From Calditrichia bacterium (GTDB lineage Bacteria > Calditrichota > Calditrichia > RBG-13-44-9 > J075), in assembly GCA_028284905.1 (NCBI GenBank), contig JANQQU010000058.1:1-46075 (forward strand): 46,075 nucleotides of DNA, written 5' to 3'. Under the pieces are notes generated by a model, which did not search any database, was not told where the DNA came from, and worked only from the letters and a program-made list of their open reading frames with translations. The translations under genes were made by a program, and so were the position numbers. This document shows positions 17,464 to 26,664 of the stretch, piece by piece. Position 1 is the stretch's first letter. Every line of letters begins with the position of its first letter.

Positions 17464-18966
17464 TTAAGCGTTGGTATCGGAGTCGTTCGTGATCCTGGAA
17501 ACTAAACTGCCAATCAAAATAGTTGTAATGCTGCCGACAACCGTATAGAGCGGCCAGGCAATGCTAACGGTTTGAATAACGATAATCATGACCAATAGCG
17601 CTGCAAAGAAGCCGGAGAGTGCCCCCTTTTGATTCGCAGATGGATTTAGCATGCCCAAAAGGAATACACCCAGCAATCCCCCATAAGTATATGAGGCGAT
17701 GCCCAGGGCAACTTCTACGACTGTGCCTTTCAGGCCGATAAAGGCAATAGCTGCACCAGTCAGAACGATTCCCCAAATTAGCGTGGCAACCCGGCTGGTT
17801 TTTAATAACTCTGTTTCGGATTTGTCTTTCCCGAACAGGGGGACATAAATATCCAGCACCGCCGCACTGGAAAGGCTGGAAAGGCTGCTGGAAAGGGTAC
17901 TCATCGCAGCGGCAAATAATGCTGCGACGATAAGACCGCTAATACCAACAGGCATTTCTTCAACGATAAATTTCGGAAAGATGCCATCCGCACGAGTGAC
18001 GTCCAGTTGTTCAATTCCAGCGCCCTGGTAAAAGGCATAGAGCATCACACCAAGCACCAGGAAGATGAGGAACTGCAGAAAAACCACCACACCACTGACA
18101 ACAATCGCTTTTTGACTTTCTTGCTGGTTCTTACAAGTCAACACTCTCTGGACAATCAGCTGGTCCGTGCCATGGGAGGCCAGGCTGAAAATCGCGCCGG
18201 CAATGAGGGCGGTAAAGAAGGTGTACGGCTGTTTAATAAATTCCTGGAAAGTGAGATCCGCTCCAAGGTAAATCCAGTTGAATTTATCATCTCCCGCGGC
18301 CCACTCACTTACTGAGGCAAAACCATCGGGCAGTTTACTCACAATTAATATCATTGCCAGTATGGCACCGCCCATGTAAACAAACCACTGAACCATGTCC
18401 ATCCAGATGACGGAACGGATACCACCGACATACGTGTATACAATTGTCATAATACCGATGAGCAGAATTGCGATAGCGTAAAACTGATTATCATCCAGGC
18501 CGCTGAAAAAACCGCTACCTTTTATGATGATCGCCAATGGGATTGCGGTAGCAAACAGCCTTACCCCATCTGCCAGGAGGCGGGTGAACATAAATGTAAT
18601 TGAAGTTGTGTTCCGGGTGGTTTGTCCGAAGCGCTCTCCGAGAAAATGGTAAGCTGTCGACATTTCGTCACGATAATAAGCGGGAATCATCAGAGAGGCT
18701 ACCACCAGTCGTCCGAACATATAACCCAGCACAATTTGCAGAAAGTTCATATTGCCCAGATAAGAGACTGCCGGAATGCTGATAAACGTTAAAACACTAG
18801 TTTCCGTAGCAACGATGCTAAACGTCACCGCATACCAGGGGATGCTTCTCCCGCCCAGAAAATAATCAGTGGTGTTTTGTTGATTCCGGCCAATCCAGGC
18901 CCCTGCACCGGCGGATAAGGCCATATATACTATCACGATGACGATGTCAATACTCGAAAAGCCCAT
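17464..18966 (-). CDS. Sodium:solute symporter (SSS family)
   Basis: A 500-residue inner-membrane symporter with about 13 membrane helices. It starts IDIVIVIVYMALSAGAGAWIGRNQQNTTDYFLGGRSIPWYAVTFS, the standard SSS opening, and keeps TETSVLTFISIPA. It lies 50 bp after the GH3/beta-lactamase gene on the same strand. In Bacteroidetes, SSS transporters next to NagZ-type and beta-lactamase-like enzymes have been linked to uptake of MurNAc or related peptidoglycan sugars (Tannerella MurT), so an amino sugar is the best guess for the substrate. Glucose, sialate or other sugars remain possible, since SSS specificity cannot be read from sequence. Confidence 0.92.
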   Translation of the reverse strand: MGFSSIDIVIVIVYMALSAGAGAWIGRNQQNTTDYFLGGRSIPWYAVTFSIVATETSVLTFISIPAVSYLGNMNFLQIVLGYMFGRLVVASLMIPAYYRDEMSTAYHFLGERFGQTTRNTTSITFMFTRLLADGVRLFATAIPLAIIIKGSGFFSGLDDNQFYAIAILLIGIMTIVYTYVGGIRSVIWMDMVQWFVYMGGAILAMILIVSKLPDGFASVSEWAAGDDKFNWIYLGADLTFQEFIKQPYTFFTALIAGAIFSLASHGTDQLIVQRVLTCKNQQESQKAIVVSGVVVFLQFLIFLVLGVMLYAFYQGAGIEQLDVTRADGIFPKFIVEEMPVGISGLIVAALFAAAMSTLSSSLSSLSSAAVLDIYVPLFGKDKSETELLKTSRVATLIWGIVLTGAAIAFIGLKGTVVEVALGIASYTYGGLLGVFLLGMLNPSANQKGALSGFFAALLVMIIVIQTVSIAWPLYTVVGSITTILIGSLVSRITNDSDTNA

Positions 18967-19016
18967 ATTTGCCCAATTCTATTTTTGGATGAGAATTCTA
19001 TTTGGATCATTCTTGA

Positions 19017-21929
19017 TCATTCGTTCTCTTCTGGATCACTATTATCGCTTTCACTCTCCGGCACCTCCTCCATAGTCGCTGAGGAATCCGGAACCGCTAT
19101 TTCCACGCCCATATCCTCCAGTAATGCTTTCATTGCCGTGGAATGGAACGCGCGCCGCACATCTCCGATGCCGCCACGGGTGCGGGTGGGATGCACGCGG
19201 TTGGTCAATAATATGATCGCTATATCGTAATTGGGGTCGATCCACATCGAGGTGCCGGTAAATCCGGTATGTCCAAAACTGCCATCGGAGTAATAATCAC
19301 CGGCCAATGAGCCTTCGTGCGGTGTCGTCCAGCCCAGGGCGCGAATACTGCTCTCCGGCATTAGCTGCCGGCGCGTCCAGTATTTAATCGTATAAGGTTT
19401 ATAAATACGATGATGATCGTAAATGCCGCCATTGAGAAACATTTGCGCCAGCTTGGCTAAGTCTTCAGCTGTAGAAAAGAGCCCCGCATGAGTGGAAACA
19501 CCGTTCAGGAAATGAGTGTTTTCATCGTGGACATCACCGTGGATCAAGCCGCGGTTCATGCTGCCGCCGATTTCTGTCGGTGCAATTCTTGGCAGCAACG
19601 GCGCCGGTGGATTATACATTGTGCTCGTCATTCCCAGTGGCTTGTAAAGGCGAGACATCGCCAGTTGATCGATGCTCTGATTGGTAACCGTTTCGAGCAC
19701 TTTGCCAATCATAATTAAACCAAGGTCGGAATAGATCATGGAATCTCCCGGTGTATAGTCCAGGGGCAGATTATAGATGTAATCCAAAGCGGTTTTTTTA
19801 TTGCTGGATTTATTCCAGAGATCCGCCCACCAGTGCGCTCCGGAAGAATGAGAGAAGAGATGGCGGAGTGTCACCTTGTCTTTATCCGGTCCGCTAAAGA
19901 GGGGGAGATAACTGTTGACCGGTATATCCAGATTCAATTTCCCCTGTTCCCAAAGCTGCATGGACACAGACGCGGTAGCTGCTACTTTTGTTACGGAGGC
20001 CAGATCATAAATCGTTTCGGTGGTGACCGCCGGCGCATCAGCCGCATAAGTTTGGTGGCCAAAGGCGCGACTGGTGATCAGCTCTCCATTACGAACAATC
20101 GCCAATTGAGCCCCGGGGAAAATAGTATCTGCGATTGCCTGCTCGATGATGCCAAAGGCTTCCTGCAGCACGGTCTCATCGATGTTGCGGGTCAAGGTCA
20201 TATCATACGATTTACCCTGCAACCCATCGCCAATGTTGAAATAGCCGGGAATTGACACCGGTAGCTTCCCCTGGAAAGGAATTTCGCCAAACATCGCTTT
20301 CACACCGGAAGCAACCGCCAGCGGAGCAGTGCCATATGCGCAGATATATGATGGAATCTCCGGCAATTGTCGAATCACATATGGAGAGCCGAAGGAGGCA
20401 ACGGCCATCGGTTTATCTATCTTGAAAAATTCATCCAATAGTTTTACTGTTGTATCCGGAAGAGAAACGGAACCTTTATGGCTGCCCCAGCGAACGAATA
20501 TGCCAGCAATGACCGTCCGGGATTTTTCCGCCATTTCGATAATCTCGCGAATTTCCCCTTCGCTGGTACGCGGATCTATATAAGCTTGTTTAACTGTCGG
20601 AATACGGCGGGCGACTTCCCGGGTTAATGTGCTGGCATAGCTGGAGGCATTATTTCGATCGGTGATGGAAACCACCAATACGCTGTCCAGCGTATCTGCA
20701 TGAAATGGGAAAATTGATTTATCATCTTTCAGGAGCGTCATTGAAGCATCGGCGATTTCCTGCGCTTTGGCAAGATTCTCCGGACTGGCGAGATGCTTTT
20801 CTACTGTATCCAGATCAATCGTCGGATGACGATGGAGGCCATGCTTGCCTTTGACGCGGAGAATGCGACTGACGGCTTCATCAATGTGGGCCATGGAAAT
20901 GCGTCCCTCGCGCACTGCTTCAATAACAAAATTGCAGGTTGCTTCCAGATCCGGTGGAATGAGAATCACATCAACCCCGGCATTGATGGCGGCAACTGCT
21001 GCTTCCCCGGACCAATAATTGCGGGTAATGCCACCCATGTCCATAGCGTCGGAAATCAGCAGGCCATCGAAGCCCATTTCTTTCCGTAGGACGTCCTCTA
21101 TAAAATATTTATCCAGCGTGGCCGGCCGGCCTTCCATTTGCGGAAATGCGCTAAAGGTAATGTGGGATACCATAATCCCTTTTACCCCGGCTGCAACGGC
21201 ATCACGGAATGGTGCCAGTTCTACATTGCGGATTCTTTCCTGAGAGGCAGTAATTGTCGGCAAACCTAAATGAGAATCAACGTCAGTATCGCCATGACCG
21301 GGATAATGCTTCGCAGTCGCATAAACGCCCTGCGATTGCAATCCGCGAATATAAGCGCTGCCCAGCTTTCCGACCATTGCCGGATCTTCCCCGTAGGAAC
21401 GGGTATTAATGATGATATTGTCCGGGTTATTGTTGACGTCGACAACCGGTGCATAGGCCATATGGACGCCAATCGCTTTCGCCTCACGGGCGGTTACTTC
21501 ACCCATCTGGTAAGCATATTCTTCCGAGCCGGTGGCGCCGAGCGCCATGTTCTGCAAAAACTCGGTACCATGATCGATGCGCATGGGGATACCCCACTCG
21601 ACATCCGCCATTACCAGCAAGGGGTGCTTCGATTCCCGCTGAAGGCGCTCAATACAGCGCGCCACGGCATAAGTTTCGCCGCGATAAAATGCCACGCCGC
21701 CGATATGGTTTTTCCGAACCATATCTAACAAGCGCTCAAAATAAGCATTGTCTTCATTGTAATAGCGGGGGTGAAACGCCGGAGCGAACATTTGCCCGAC
21801 TTTTTCTTCCAGCGTTAATTTTTTGAGTTGATTAACGGCCCATTTCTGGGGAGCGGGCTTAAATTGCCGGGAGCTGCTACAACTCCAGACAAACAGCAGG
21901 GTAAGTGCCAGACAAAAGTATCGTCTCAT
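19017..21929 (-). CDS. Lipoprotein fusion: GH3 beta-N-acetylhexosaminidase (NagZ-like) + beta-lactamase-fold hydrolase
   Basis: 970 residues. The signal sequence MRRYFCLALTLLFVWSC ends at a likely lipidated C17. GH3 catalytic domain about 35-370: the NagZ acid/base loop KHYPGHGDTDVDSH (207-220) and nucleophile D294 in LISDAMDMGG. A GH3 C-terminal sandwich follows (about 400-570). The third part (about 585-940) is a class C beta-lactamase/DD-peptidase fold with S645-V-T-K648, Y733-S-D and H887-T-G. It should release GlcNAc from peptidoglycan fragments and may act on their peptides or on other esters. GH3-lactamase fusions are known in Bacteroidetes. The ATG at 21929 with AGAGGAAAATCT is chosen because a longer frame (from 22079) would bury the signal peptide. 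An acidic tail ends the protein. Confidence 0.92.
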   Translation of the reverse strand: MRRYFCLALTLLFVWSCSSSRQFKPAPQKWAVNQLKKLTLEEKVGQMFAPAFHPRYYNEDNAYFERLLDMVRKNHIGGVAFYRGETYAVARCIERLQRESKHPLLVMADVEWGIPMRIDHGTEFLQNMALGATGSEEYAYQMGEVTAREAKAIGVHMAYAPVVDVNNNPDNIIINTRSYGEDPAMVGKLGSAYIRGLQSQGVYATAKHYPGHGDTDVDSHLGLPTITASQERIRNVELAPFRDAVAAGVKGIMVSHITFSAFPQMEGRPATLDKYFIEDVLRKEMGFDGLLISDAMDMGGITRNYWSGEAAVAAINAGVDVILIPPDLEATCNFVIEAVREGRISMAHIDEAVSRILRVKGKHGLHRHPTIDLDTVEKHLASPENLAKAQEIADASMTLLKDDKSIFPFHADTLDSVLVVSITDRNNASSYASTLTREVARRIPTVKQAYIDPRTSEGEIREIIEMAEKSRTVIAGIFVRWGSHKGSVSLPDTTVKLLDEFFKIDKPMAVASFGSPYVIRQLPEIPSYICAYGTAPLAVASGVKAMFGEIPFQGKLPVSIPGYFNIGDGLQGKSYDMTLTRNIDETVLQEAFGIIEQAIADTIFPGAQLAIVRNGELITSRAFGHQTYAADAPAVTTETIYDLASVTKVAATASVSMQLWEQGKLNLDIPVNSYLPLFSGPDKDKVTLRHLFSHSSGAHWWADLWNKSSNKKTALDYIYNLPLDYTPGDSMIYSDLGLIMIGKVLETVTNQSIDQLAMSRLYKPLGMTSTMYNPPAPLLPRIAPTEIGGSMNRGLIHGDVHDENTHFLNGVSTHAGLFSTAEDLAKLAQMFLNGGIYDHHRIYKPYTIKYWTRRQLMPESSIRALGWTTPHEGSLAGDYYSDGSFGHTGFTGTSMWIDPNYDIAIILLTNRVHPTRTRGGIGDVRRAFHSTAMKALLEDMGVEIAVPDSSATMEEVPESESDNSDPEENE

Positions 21930-22042
21930 AGATTTTCCTCTGTTAATAACAAGTCGATTTGGGATTCGTGGCATTACGTATTGAGCAATTTCAATAAAAT
22001 CCGCCACTTTTTCAAATTCTACATTTTTTTTAACCGTATGTA

Positions 22043-22096
22043 ATACTATATTGTCCATCAGTGAAAGATTTGTATTCAAACGTCAAAATATAGTAT
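22043..22096. promoter_or_regulatory. 10-bp inverted repeat between divergent genes, possible operator
   Basis: Perfect repeat atactatatt (22043-22052) and aatatagtat (22087-22096), 34 bp apart and about four helical turns centre to centre, in the 183-bp gap between the GH3-lactamase and AraC genes. It could be bound by the AraC protein or another dimer acting on both promoters. No consensus is known to me. Confidence 0.45.
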
Positions 22097-22112
22097 CAAC
22101 TGCGGATGTACA

Positions 22113-22985
22113 ATGAAACCACTAAACGTAAAACTTACGAAATCTCCACAGTCATCTTTTAAGTACAAACATATCGCACTCGATGCTTTCGAGTTCAACT
22201 GGCATTGTCATCCGGAGTATGAATTAATGCTAATGTTGAATAGTCGCGGGAAAAGATTCGTCGGTGATAGCATCGCCTTCTATGATCCCGGTGATCTGTT
22301 TATGATTGGTCCCAATTTACCACATACCTGGTATGGGGCTGCCGGAAAGATGGGCAAGAAAAAGACTCATGAAGCCATATTGGTACAATTCATGGGAAAT
22401 TTTGCCGGTTTGGATGTTAGCACTACGCCGGAGTTTAAAGCTGTCAATCGCCTGTTCGAAAATGCTTCGCTGGGATTGCGCTTTCATGGTGATAAGTGCA
22501 AGCTGGCGGCAGAGAAAATGGTCGCGATGGAGCATGCCGACAGTCTGGACCGCTTGATCATGCTGATGGAAGTGCTGAATATTCTCAGTAAAGCTGAAAA
22601 GGAAACGCAGGAGATCCTTTCCAGTATTGAGTTTAAACATCGCTTCCAGCCCGGGGAGCAAAGCCGAATCGACCGCGTTTGTACTTATATCAATCGCAAT
22701 TACCGCAACAGCCTGCGTCTGGAAGATGCTGCCCGCATTGCTAATATGAGCGTCACTGCCTTTAGCCGATTCTTCAAGAAATCTACCGGAAAAACTTTCG
22801 TGCAGTATGTGAATGAATTACGGATTGGCCAGGCCTGCCGAATGTTGATCGAAAGCGAAATGAATATTGCTGAGATTTGCTATGAGGTGGGTTTTAATAA
22901 TATTTCAAATTTCAACCGGCGTTTTTGTGAAAGACAGAATATGAGTCCCCGTCGCTTCCGCCAGGAATTTGCTGCAAAATATTAA
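22113..22985 (+). CDS. AraC-family transcriptional regulator with cupin sensor domain
   Basis: 290 residues. The N-terminal 90 or so form a cupin-like ligand domain (HCHPEYELMLML, IGPNLPHTWYG). The C-terminal 100 hold two helix-turn-helix motifs of AraC type: SLRLEDAARIANMSVTAFSRFFKKSTGKTFVQYVNELRIGQACRML and NIAEICYEVGFNNISNFNRRFCERQNMSPRRFR. It is divergent from the GH3/beta-lactamase-symporter-propeller block and so most likely controls that block in response to a sugar-like ligand. No clear purine-rich ribosome-binding site precedes the ATG at 22113. The start is supported by the length of the cupin domain. Confidence 0.92.
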   Translation: MKPLNVKLTKSPQSSFKYKHIALDAFEFNWHCHPEYELMLMLNSRGKRFVGDSIAFYDPGDLFMIGPNLPHTWYGAAGKMGKKKTHEAILVQFMGNFAGLDVSTTPEFKAVNRLFENASLGLRFHGDKCKLAAEKMVAMEHADSLDRLIMLMEVLNILSKAEKETQEILSSIEFKHRFQPGEQSRIDRVCTYINRNYRNSLRLEDAARIANMSVTAFSRFFKKSTGKTFVQYVNELRIGQACRMLIESEMNIAEICYEVGFNNISNFNRRFCERQNMSPRRFRQEFAAKY

Positions 22986-22993
22986 TTCTCTTC

Positions 22994-23030
22994 AGCGGGA
23001 GAAAAGAATGCTTTACTCCCGCTATTTTAT
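22994..23030 (+). terminator. Terminator between the AraC gene and convergent citrate synthase
   Basis: 8-bp stem agcgggag (22994-23001) and ctcccgct (23016-23023), with a smaller aaag/cttt stem in the loop, followed by ATTTTAT on the plus strand. It begins 8 bp after the AraC stop. It also lies just past the citrate synthase stop and may serve both. Confidence 0.75.
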
Positions 23031-23036
23031 CTTCAC

Positions 23037-24335
23037 TTAACTAATACCATCAGATACATGTCCCTGCAGCCAGCGCGTCGTTACTGATTTTGGACGAACG
23101 ATTGGGCTGTACACCGCCCGATTCATAATTATCTGTGCACATATTCCCAAAATCTGCGCGGTGGAAAACATTACTGTATAGTAGCGAAGCTCCTTCATGC
23201 CGAAGTGGTGTAACAGCGCCCCGGAGATACCATCGATGTTTGGATATGGGTTTTTCGCCTTGCCCTGTTTCTTTAAGAGCGGCGGCACTATTTCTCCCAA
23301 TCTTTCCGAAATTTGGAAGATCGGATTATCCGGACAGTATTCCTTCCCTAAATCGAAGAGTGCAGTATAGCGGGGATCATGATAGCGCAATACGGCATGT
23401 CCAAATCCCGGAATAACATTGCCGGCGGTTAGGTGAGCCCACACGTATTTTGAAAGCACTTCGTCGGATGGCACGCCCCCGAATTTTGCCTGTATTTTGA
23501 GGACAAATTTCAGGCTCTCCTGGTTTGCCAATCCATGCAGCGGTCCCGCCAAACTATTCATAGAAGCAGAAATACTGTAATATAGATCCGCCAAAGAAGA
23601 ATCTACGATCCGGCTGGTATAAACGCTGGCATTCGCACCTTCATGATCGCTATGGACCACTACGAATTGACGAATGAAGTTACGGAACCAGCCATCGGGA
23701 TCCGACAGGCCAAGCATGTGGGCAAAGTTCTCGGAAAATCCCAAATCCGGATTAGCGTCGATCCGGGGTTTCCCTGATAGATAAGACCGATATATCCCCG
23801 CAGCAACAACCGGGAGGCGAGCGATAATGTTTAATGCATCTTCTAGTGTTGCCTCCCAATGTTCATCCCTACGCATACCGCTGCTATAGCGGCTGCTAAA
23901 AACCGATTCCCGCTGCATGGAAAGCATTGCAGTGCTCAGGCGGGTCATCGGGTGGGTATCGTCCGGTAATGAGTCCTGGATTTGCCAAACATAGTCCGGC
24001 ACTTCCGCCCGGCTGCTGATATCTTTTTGGAGTTGCGTAAGGGCGTTGGCATCAGGCAATTCTCCTGTGCAGAGCAGATAAAAAATTTCTTCTCCGGAGA
24101 GATCAACTAACTCTAACACTGGTTTTCCACGAATAAATAAACCTTCTTTAGGATCCACATAAGAGGTGTCGCAAAGCACGGCCCGAACGCCACGCAAACC
24201 TTTTATTACCTGCGTCATGCTAACGGCGGAAATTTGCGTCTCGGCATTGTGCTTTAAAAGTTCCTGTAACGCAGTTCGCCATAGGGGAATTTTTTCTTGC
24301 AGTGTTGATTTTAAATCGGCCATTCTATCATCCAT
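23037..24335 (-). CDS. Citrate synthase, mitochondrial/eukaryotic-type
   Basis: Condenses acetyl-CoA and oxaloacetate to citrate at the entry to the TCA cycle. 432 residues with the full active site: HSDHEGANAS, H267 in AGPLHGLANQE, H313 in GFGHAVLR and D368 in NIDGISG. These segments match the animal mitochondrial enzyme almost word for word (LAGPLHGLANQE; GQGKAKNPxPNxD; RPKSxxT) rather than the E. coli GltA type. This subgroup also occurs in Bacteroidetes-like bacteria, so no recent transfer need be assumed. The start is uncertain between ATGs at 24335 and 24323, only four codons apart. It is transcribed alone. Confidence 0.95.
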   Translation of the reverse strand: MDDRMADLKSTLQEKIPLWRTALQELLKHNAETQISAVSMTQVIKGLRGVRAVLCDTSYVDPKEGLFIRGKPVLELVDLSGEEIFYLLCTGELPDANALTQLQKDISSRAEVPDYVWQIQDSLPDDTHPMTRLSTAMLSMQRESVFSSRYSSGMRRDEHWEATLEDALNIIARLPVVAAGIYRSYLSGKPRIDANPDLGFSENFAHMLGLSDPDGWFRNFIRQFVVVHSDHEGANASVYTSRIVDSSLADLYYSISASMNSLAGPLHGLANQESLKFVLKIQAKFGGVPSDEVLSKYVWAHLTAGNVIPGFGHAVLRYHDPRYTALFDLGKEYCPDNPIFQISERLGEIVPPLLKKQGKAKNPYPNIDGISGALLHHFGMKELRYYTVMFSTAQILGICAQIIMNRAVYSPIVRPKSVTTRWLQGHVSDGIS

Positions 24336-24583
24336 TTCTACCGGTTCTGAATAATGTCAATTAATTCATAAAAAATAATCTGCCTAAGAGAAACTCCAGC
24401 TGGAATGTATCTGTTTTAAGAGGTCACAAAGGACTTATTAAATCAATTAATAAAAAAGGACGATACAGCGCCAGAAAATTATAAAATCCTCCGGCTTTAG
24501 AGATTAGGTCTGAATAAATAGGACATTATTCACATTCAGCGGATTCTCAGCCAGTAAATTAGTTGGCGAACAAGGGAGTACTT

Positions 24584-25267
24584 ATGCGGATTTTAATAGT
24601 TGAAGACGATCATAAGCTGGCATCAAACTTACAGAACCTTTTGAAAGATGAAGGATATGTTGCTCATGTAGAACACGATGGCCTAAAAGCATGGGAGACC
24701 GCTTATGTGGAGAATTATAACCTGATTATTCTTGATATCAATTTACCGGGCATGGATGGATTGACGGTACTAAAAAACTTGCGGGCAGACCAGGTCGATA
24801 CGCCAATTATTTTGTTAACCGCCCGCAATAACACTGATGACAAAGTGCAGGGGTTGGATAGTGGGGCGGATGACTATTTGCCCAAACCTTTTGCAACGCC
24901 GGAATTATTGGCCCGGGTTCGGGCATTAATGCGCCGGAATACCAACGTGAATAGTGCCGTGATTAATGTTGGCAATATAACAGTGAATACATCTTCCCAT
25001 GAGGTGTCTGTAGGGAAAGAATTGATTTCTCTGACGCCACGGGAATACAGCATCCTTGAATTATTACTGTTGAATATGGATCGGGTCGTTTCCCGCTTAT
25101 CGATTGCCGAGCATGTTTGGGATGACAACTTTGATCTGATGACGAACGTCGTTGATGTGCACATTCGAAATCTGAGAAAAAAACTGAAAGATAACGATAA
25201 AAACAATCAGTTGATTTCCACAGTTTGGGGAATCGGTTACATTATCAAAAATACGGCAGAAGCATGA
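24584..25267 (+). CDS. OmpR/PhoB-family response regulator
   Basis: 227 residues. The receiver domain has the acidic pocket EDD (7-9), phosphorylated D51 in LIILDINLPG, the switch T in LLTARNN and K in LPKPF. A winged-helix DNA-binding domain follows (NVGNITVNTSSHEVSV ... LTPREYSILELLLLN ... NVVDVHIRNLRKKLK). The ATG at 24584 has AAGGGAGTACTT before it; a TTG seven codons upstream is less likely. It overlaps the kinase start as ATGA, so the two form a coupled pair. No target site can be named. Confidence 0.95.
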   Translation: MRILIVEDDHKLASNLQNLLKDEGYVAHVEHDGLKAWETAYVENYNLIILDINLPGMDGLTVLKNLRADQVDTPIILLTARNNTDDKVQGLDSGADDYLPKPFATPELLARVRALMRRNTNVNSAVINVGNITVNTSSHEVSVGKELISLTPREYSILELLLLNMDRVVSRLSIAEHVWDDNFDLMTNVVDVHIRNLRKKLKDNDKNNQLISTVWGIGYIIKNTAEA

Positions 25268-26664
25268 TCAAACTTATTAAAGTGCGAATAACGATTTTTG
25301 GTATTGTGATCGTATTCGTACTGTTTATGACTTTTGGTATCTTCATTTATTTGGGGCTGGAAAGCCTGCTGCAGAATCAGTTCGACCGTAGATTATATTT
25401 GCAGGCGGACACGATAGAAGATAGTTATGTCCATGCCGAAGGGAAGTTTAAATTCCTTGAGCCGGGCACGAAGAATTATGATCAGGCGAAAAATAAGCGT
25501 GTCCGAGTCGTGCAAAATACCGGCGATGTATTATTTGAATCGGAATATTTTCAGGAACGGGAGATCCCTTTCCCATTTGAAAAAGCCAACCAGCGTAAGG
25601 ATAAGAAATATTTTTACTACAGTTATCAACGGGGAGAAGACCGTTTTTACCGCAGTATTGTTATTCCCGTTGTCGATCCGCAAACTCAGGAGGTGCTTTC
25701 CTGGGTAGAAGTCAGTGATTCAAAAAGGTATATCGAAGCTTCCCTGTCCTATTTTCGCAAGTTATTACTGGCATCATTACCCCTGGTGCTTATTGGGGTC
25801 GCTGCCGCCAGCTTCTATGTGGTAAATCGTCTGATTCGTCCCGTTTCATTAATGGCACAACGCGCAGAAAAAATTACTTCAGAAAATCTGAACAGTCGGG
25901 TTCCGGTGATCAATCCCCGGGATGAAGTGGGCCGCCTCGGCATTACTTTCAATCAATTATTGAAGCGGTTGGAAGATGCCTTTCGCCAGCAACAGCAACT
26001 ACTGAGTAATATCTCCCACGAGTTAAAAACGCCATTAACAATACTAAGAACCCACTGGGAAGCGGAGATCTCCAACACCCGCTTGCCGCAGGCGACCCGG
26101 GAAAAACTGGTGGGAGACATTGAAGAATTGGCAAGATTGTCGAAAATGGTCGATGACCTCTCGTTGTTGTCCCGCTCTATGGAAGATTTAACCAATCTCA
26201 ACAAAGCTAAGCTGGATTTGTCCGAATTGCTTGGTAACCTGGTGCATGATATGGAAATGCTGGCAGAAGCAAAAGAGCAAACGCTTGTCTGGCAAAATGG
26301 TTCAGCCTTATATGTCAATGGGGACCAGCGCTATTTAAAACGGCTGTTTCTCAATCTGCTGGACAATGCCATTAAATATACGCCGCAAGGAGGGCAGGTT
26401 TCCGTCAATTGTTCCGTTAACGGAAACACAGCCCAGATTGAGATATCCGATTCCGGCATTGGTATTCCGGTTTCCGATCAGCCACATATTTTTGAACGGT
26501 TCTATCGGGCCAAGAATACCAAGTATGGTGCTACGAAAGGCAGTGGCCTTGGCCTGACAATCGCAAAGTGGATTGTCGAGGCGCATGGTGGCACGTTGGC
26601 TATCCAGAGCGGTACCGGCAAAGGCAGCACCTTTGTAGCGACGCTGCCATTATTTCTTTCCTGA
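25264..26664 (+). CDS. Membrane sensor histidine kinase (partner of the upstream regulator)
   Basis: 466 residues. Membrane helix 1 (about 9-31), a periplasmic sensing part of about 130 residues without a known domain, membrane helix 2 (167-187), HAMP linker (about 190-240), HisKA with H252 in NISHELKTPLT, and HATPase_c with NLLDNAIKYTPQGG, ISDSGIGIP and GSGLGLTIAKWI. The start overlaps the response regulator stop (ATGA). The last 15 bp overlap the end of the M56-M23 gene on the other strand, so transcription of one may disturb the other. The signal is unknown. The EnvZ/CusS-like layout suggests an envelope stimulus. Confidence 0.94.
   Translation: MIKLIKVRITIFGIVIVFVLFMTFGIFIYLGLESLLQNQFDRRLYLQADTIEDSYVHAEGKFKFLEPGTKNYDQAKNKRVRVVQNTGDVLFESEYFQEREIPFPFEKANQRKDKKYFYYSYQRGEDRFYRSIVIPVVDPQTQEVLSWVEVSDSKRYIEASLSYFRKLLLASLPLVLIGVAAASFYVVNRLIRPVSLMAQRAEKITSENLNSRVPVINPRDEVGRLGITFNQLLKRLEDAFRQQQQLLSNISHELKTPLTILRTHWEAEISNTRLPQATREKLVGDIEELARLSKMVDDLSLLSRSMEDLTNLNKAKLDLSELLGNLVHDMEMLAEAKEQTLVWQNGSALYVNGDQRYLKRLFLNLLDNAIKYTPQGGQVSVNCSVNGNTAQIEISDSGIGIPVSDQPHIFERFYRAKNTKYGATKGSGLGLTIAKWIVEAHGGTLAIQSGTGKGSTFVATLPLFLS

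Noticed and set aside
21930-22079. Longer N-terminus of the GH3/beta-lactamase protein
   Set aside because: It would place 50 extra residues before a clear lipoprotein signal, and it would cover the inverted repeat in the promoter region.
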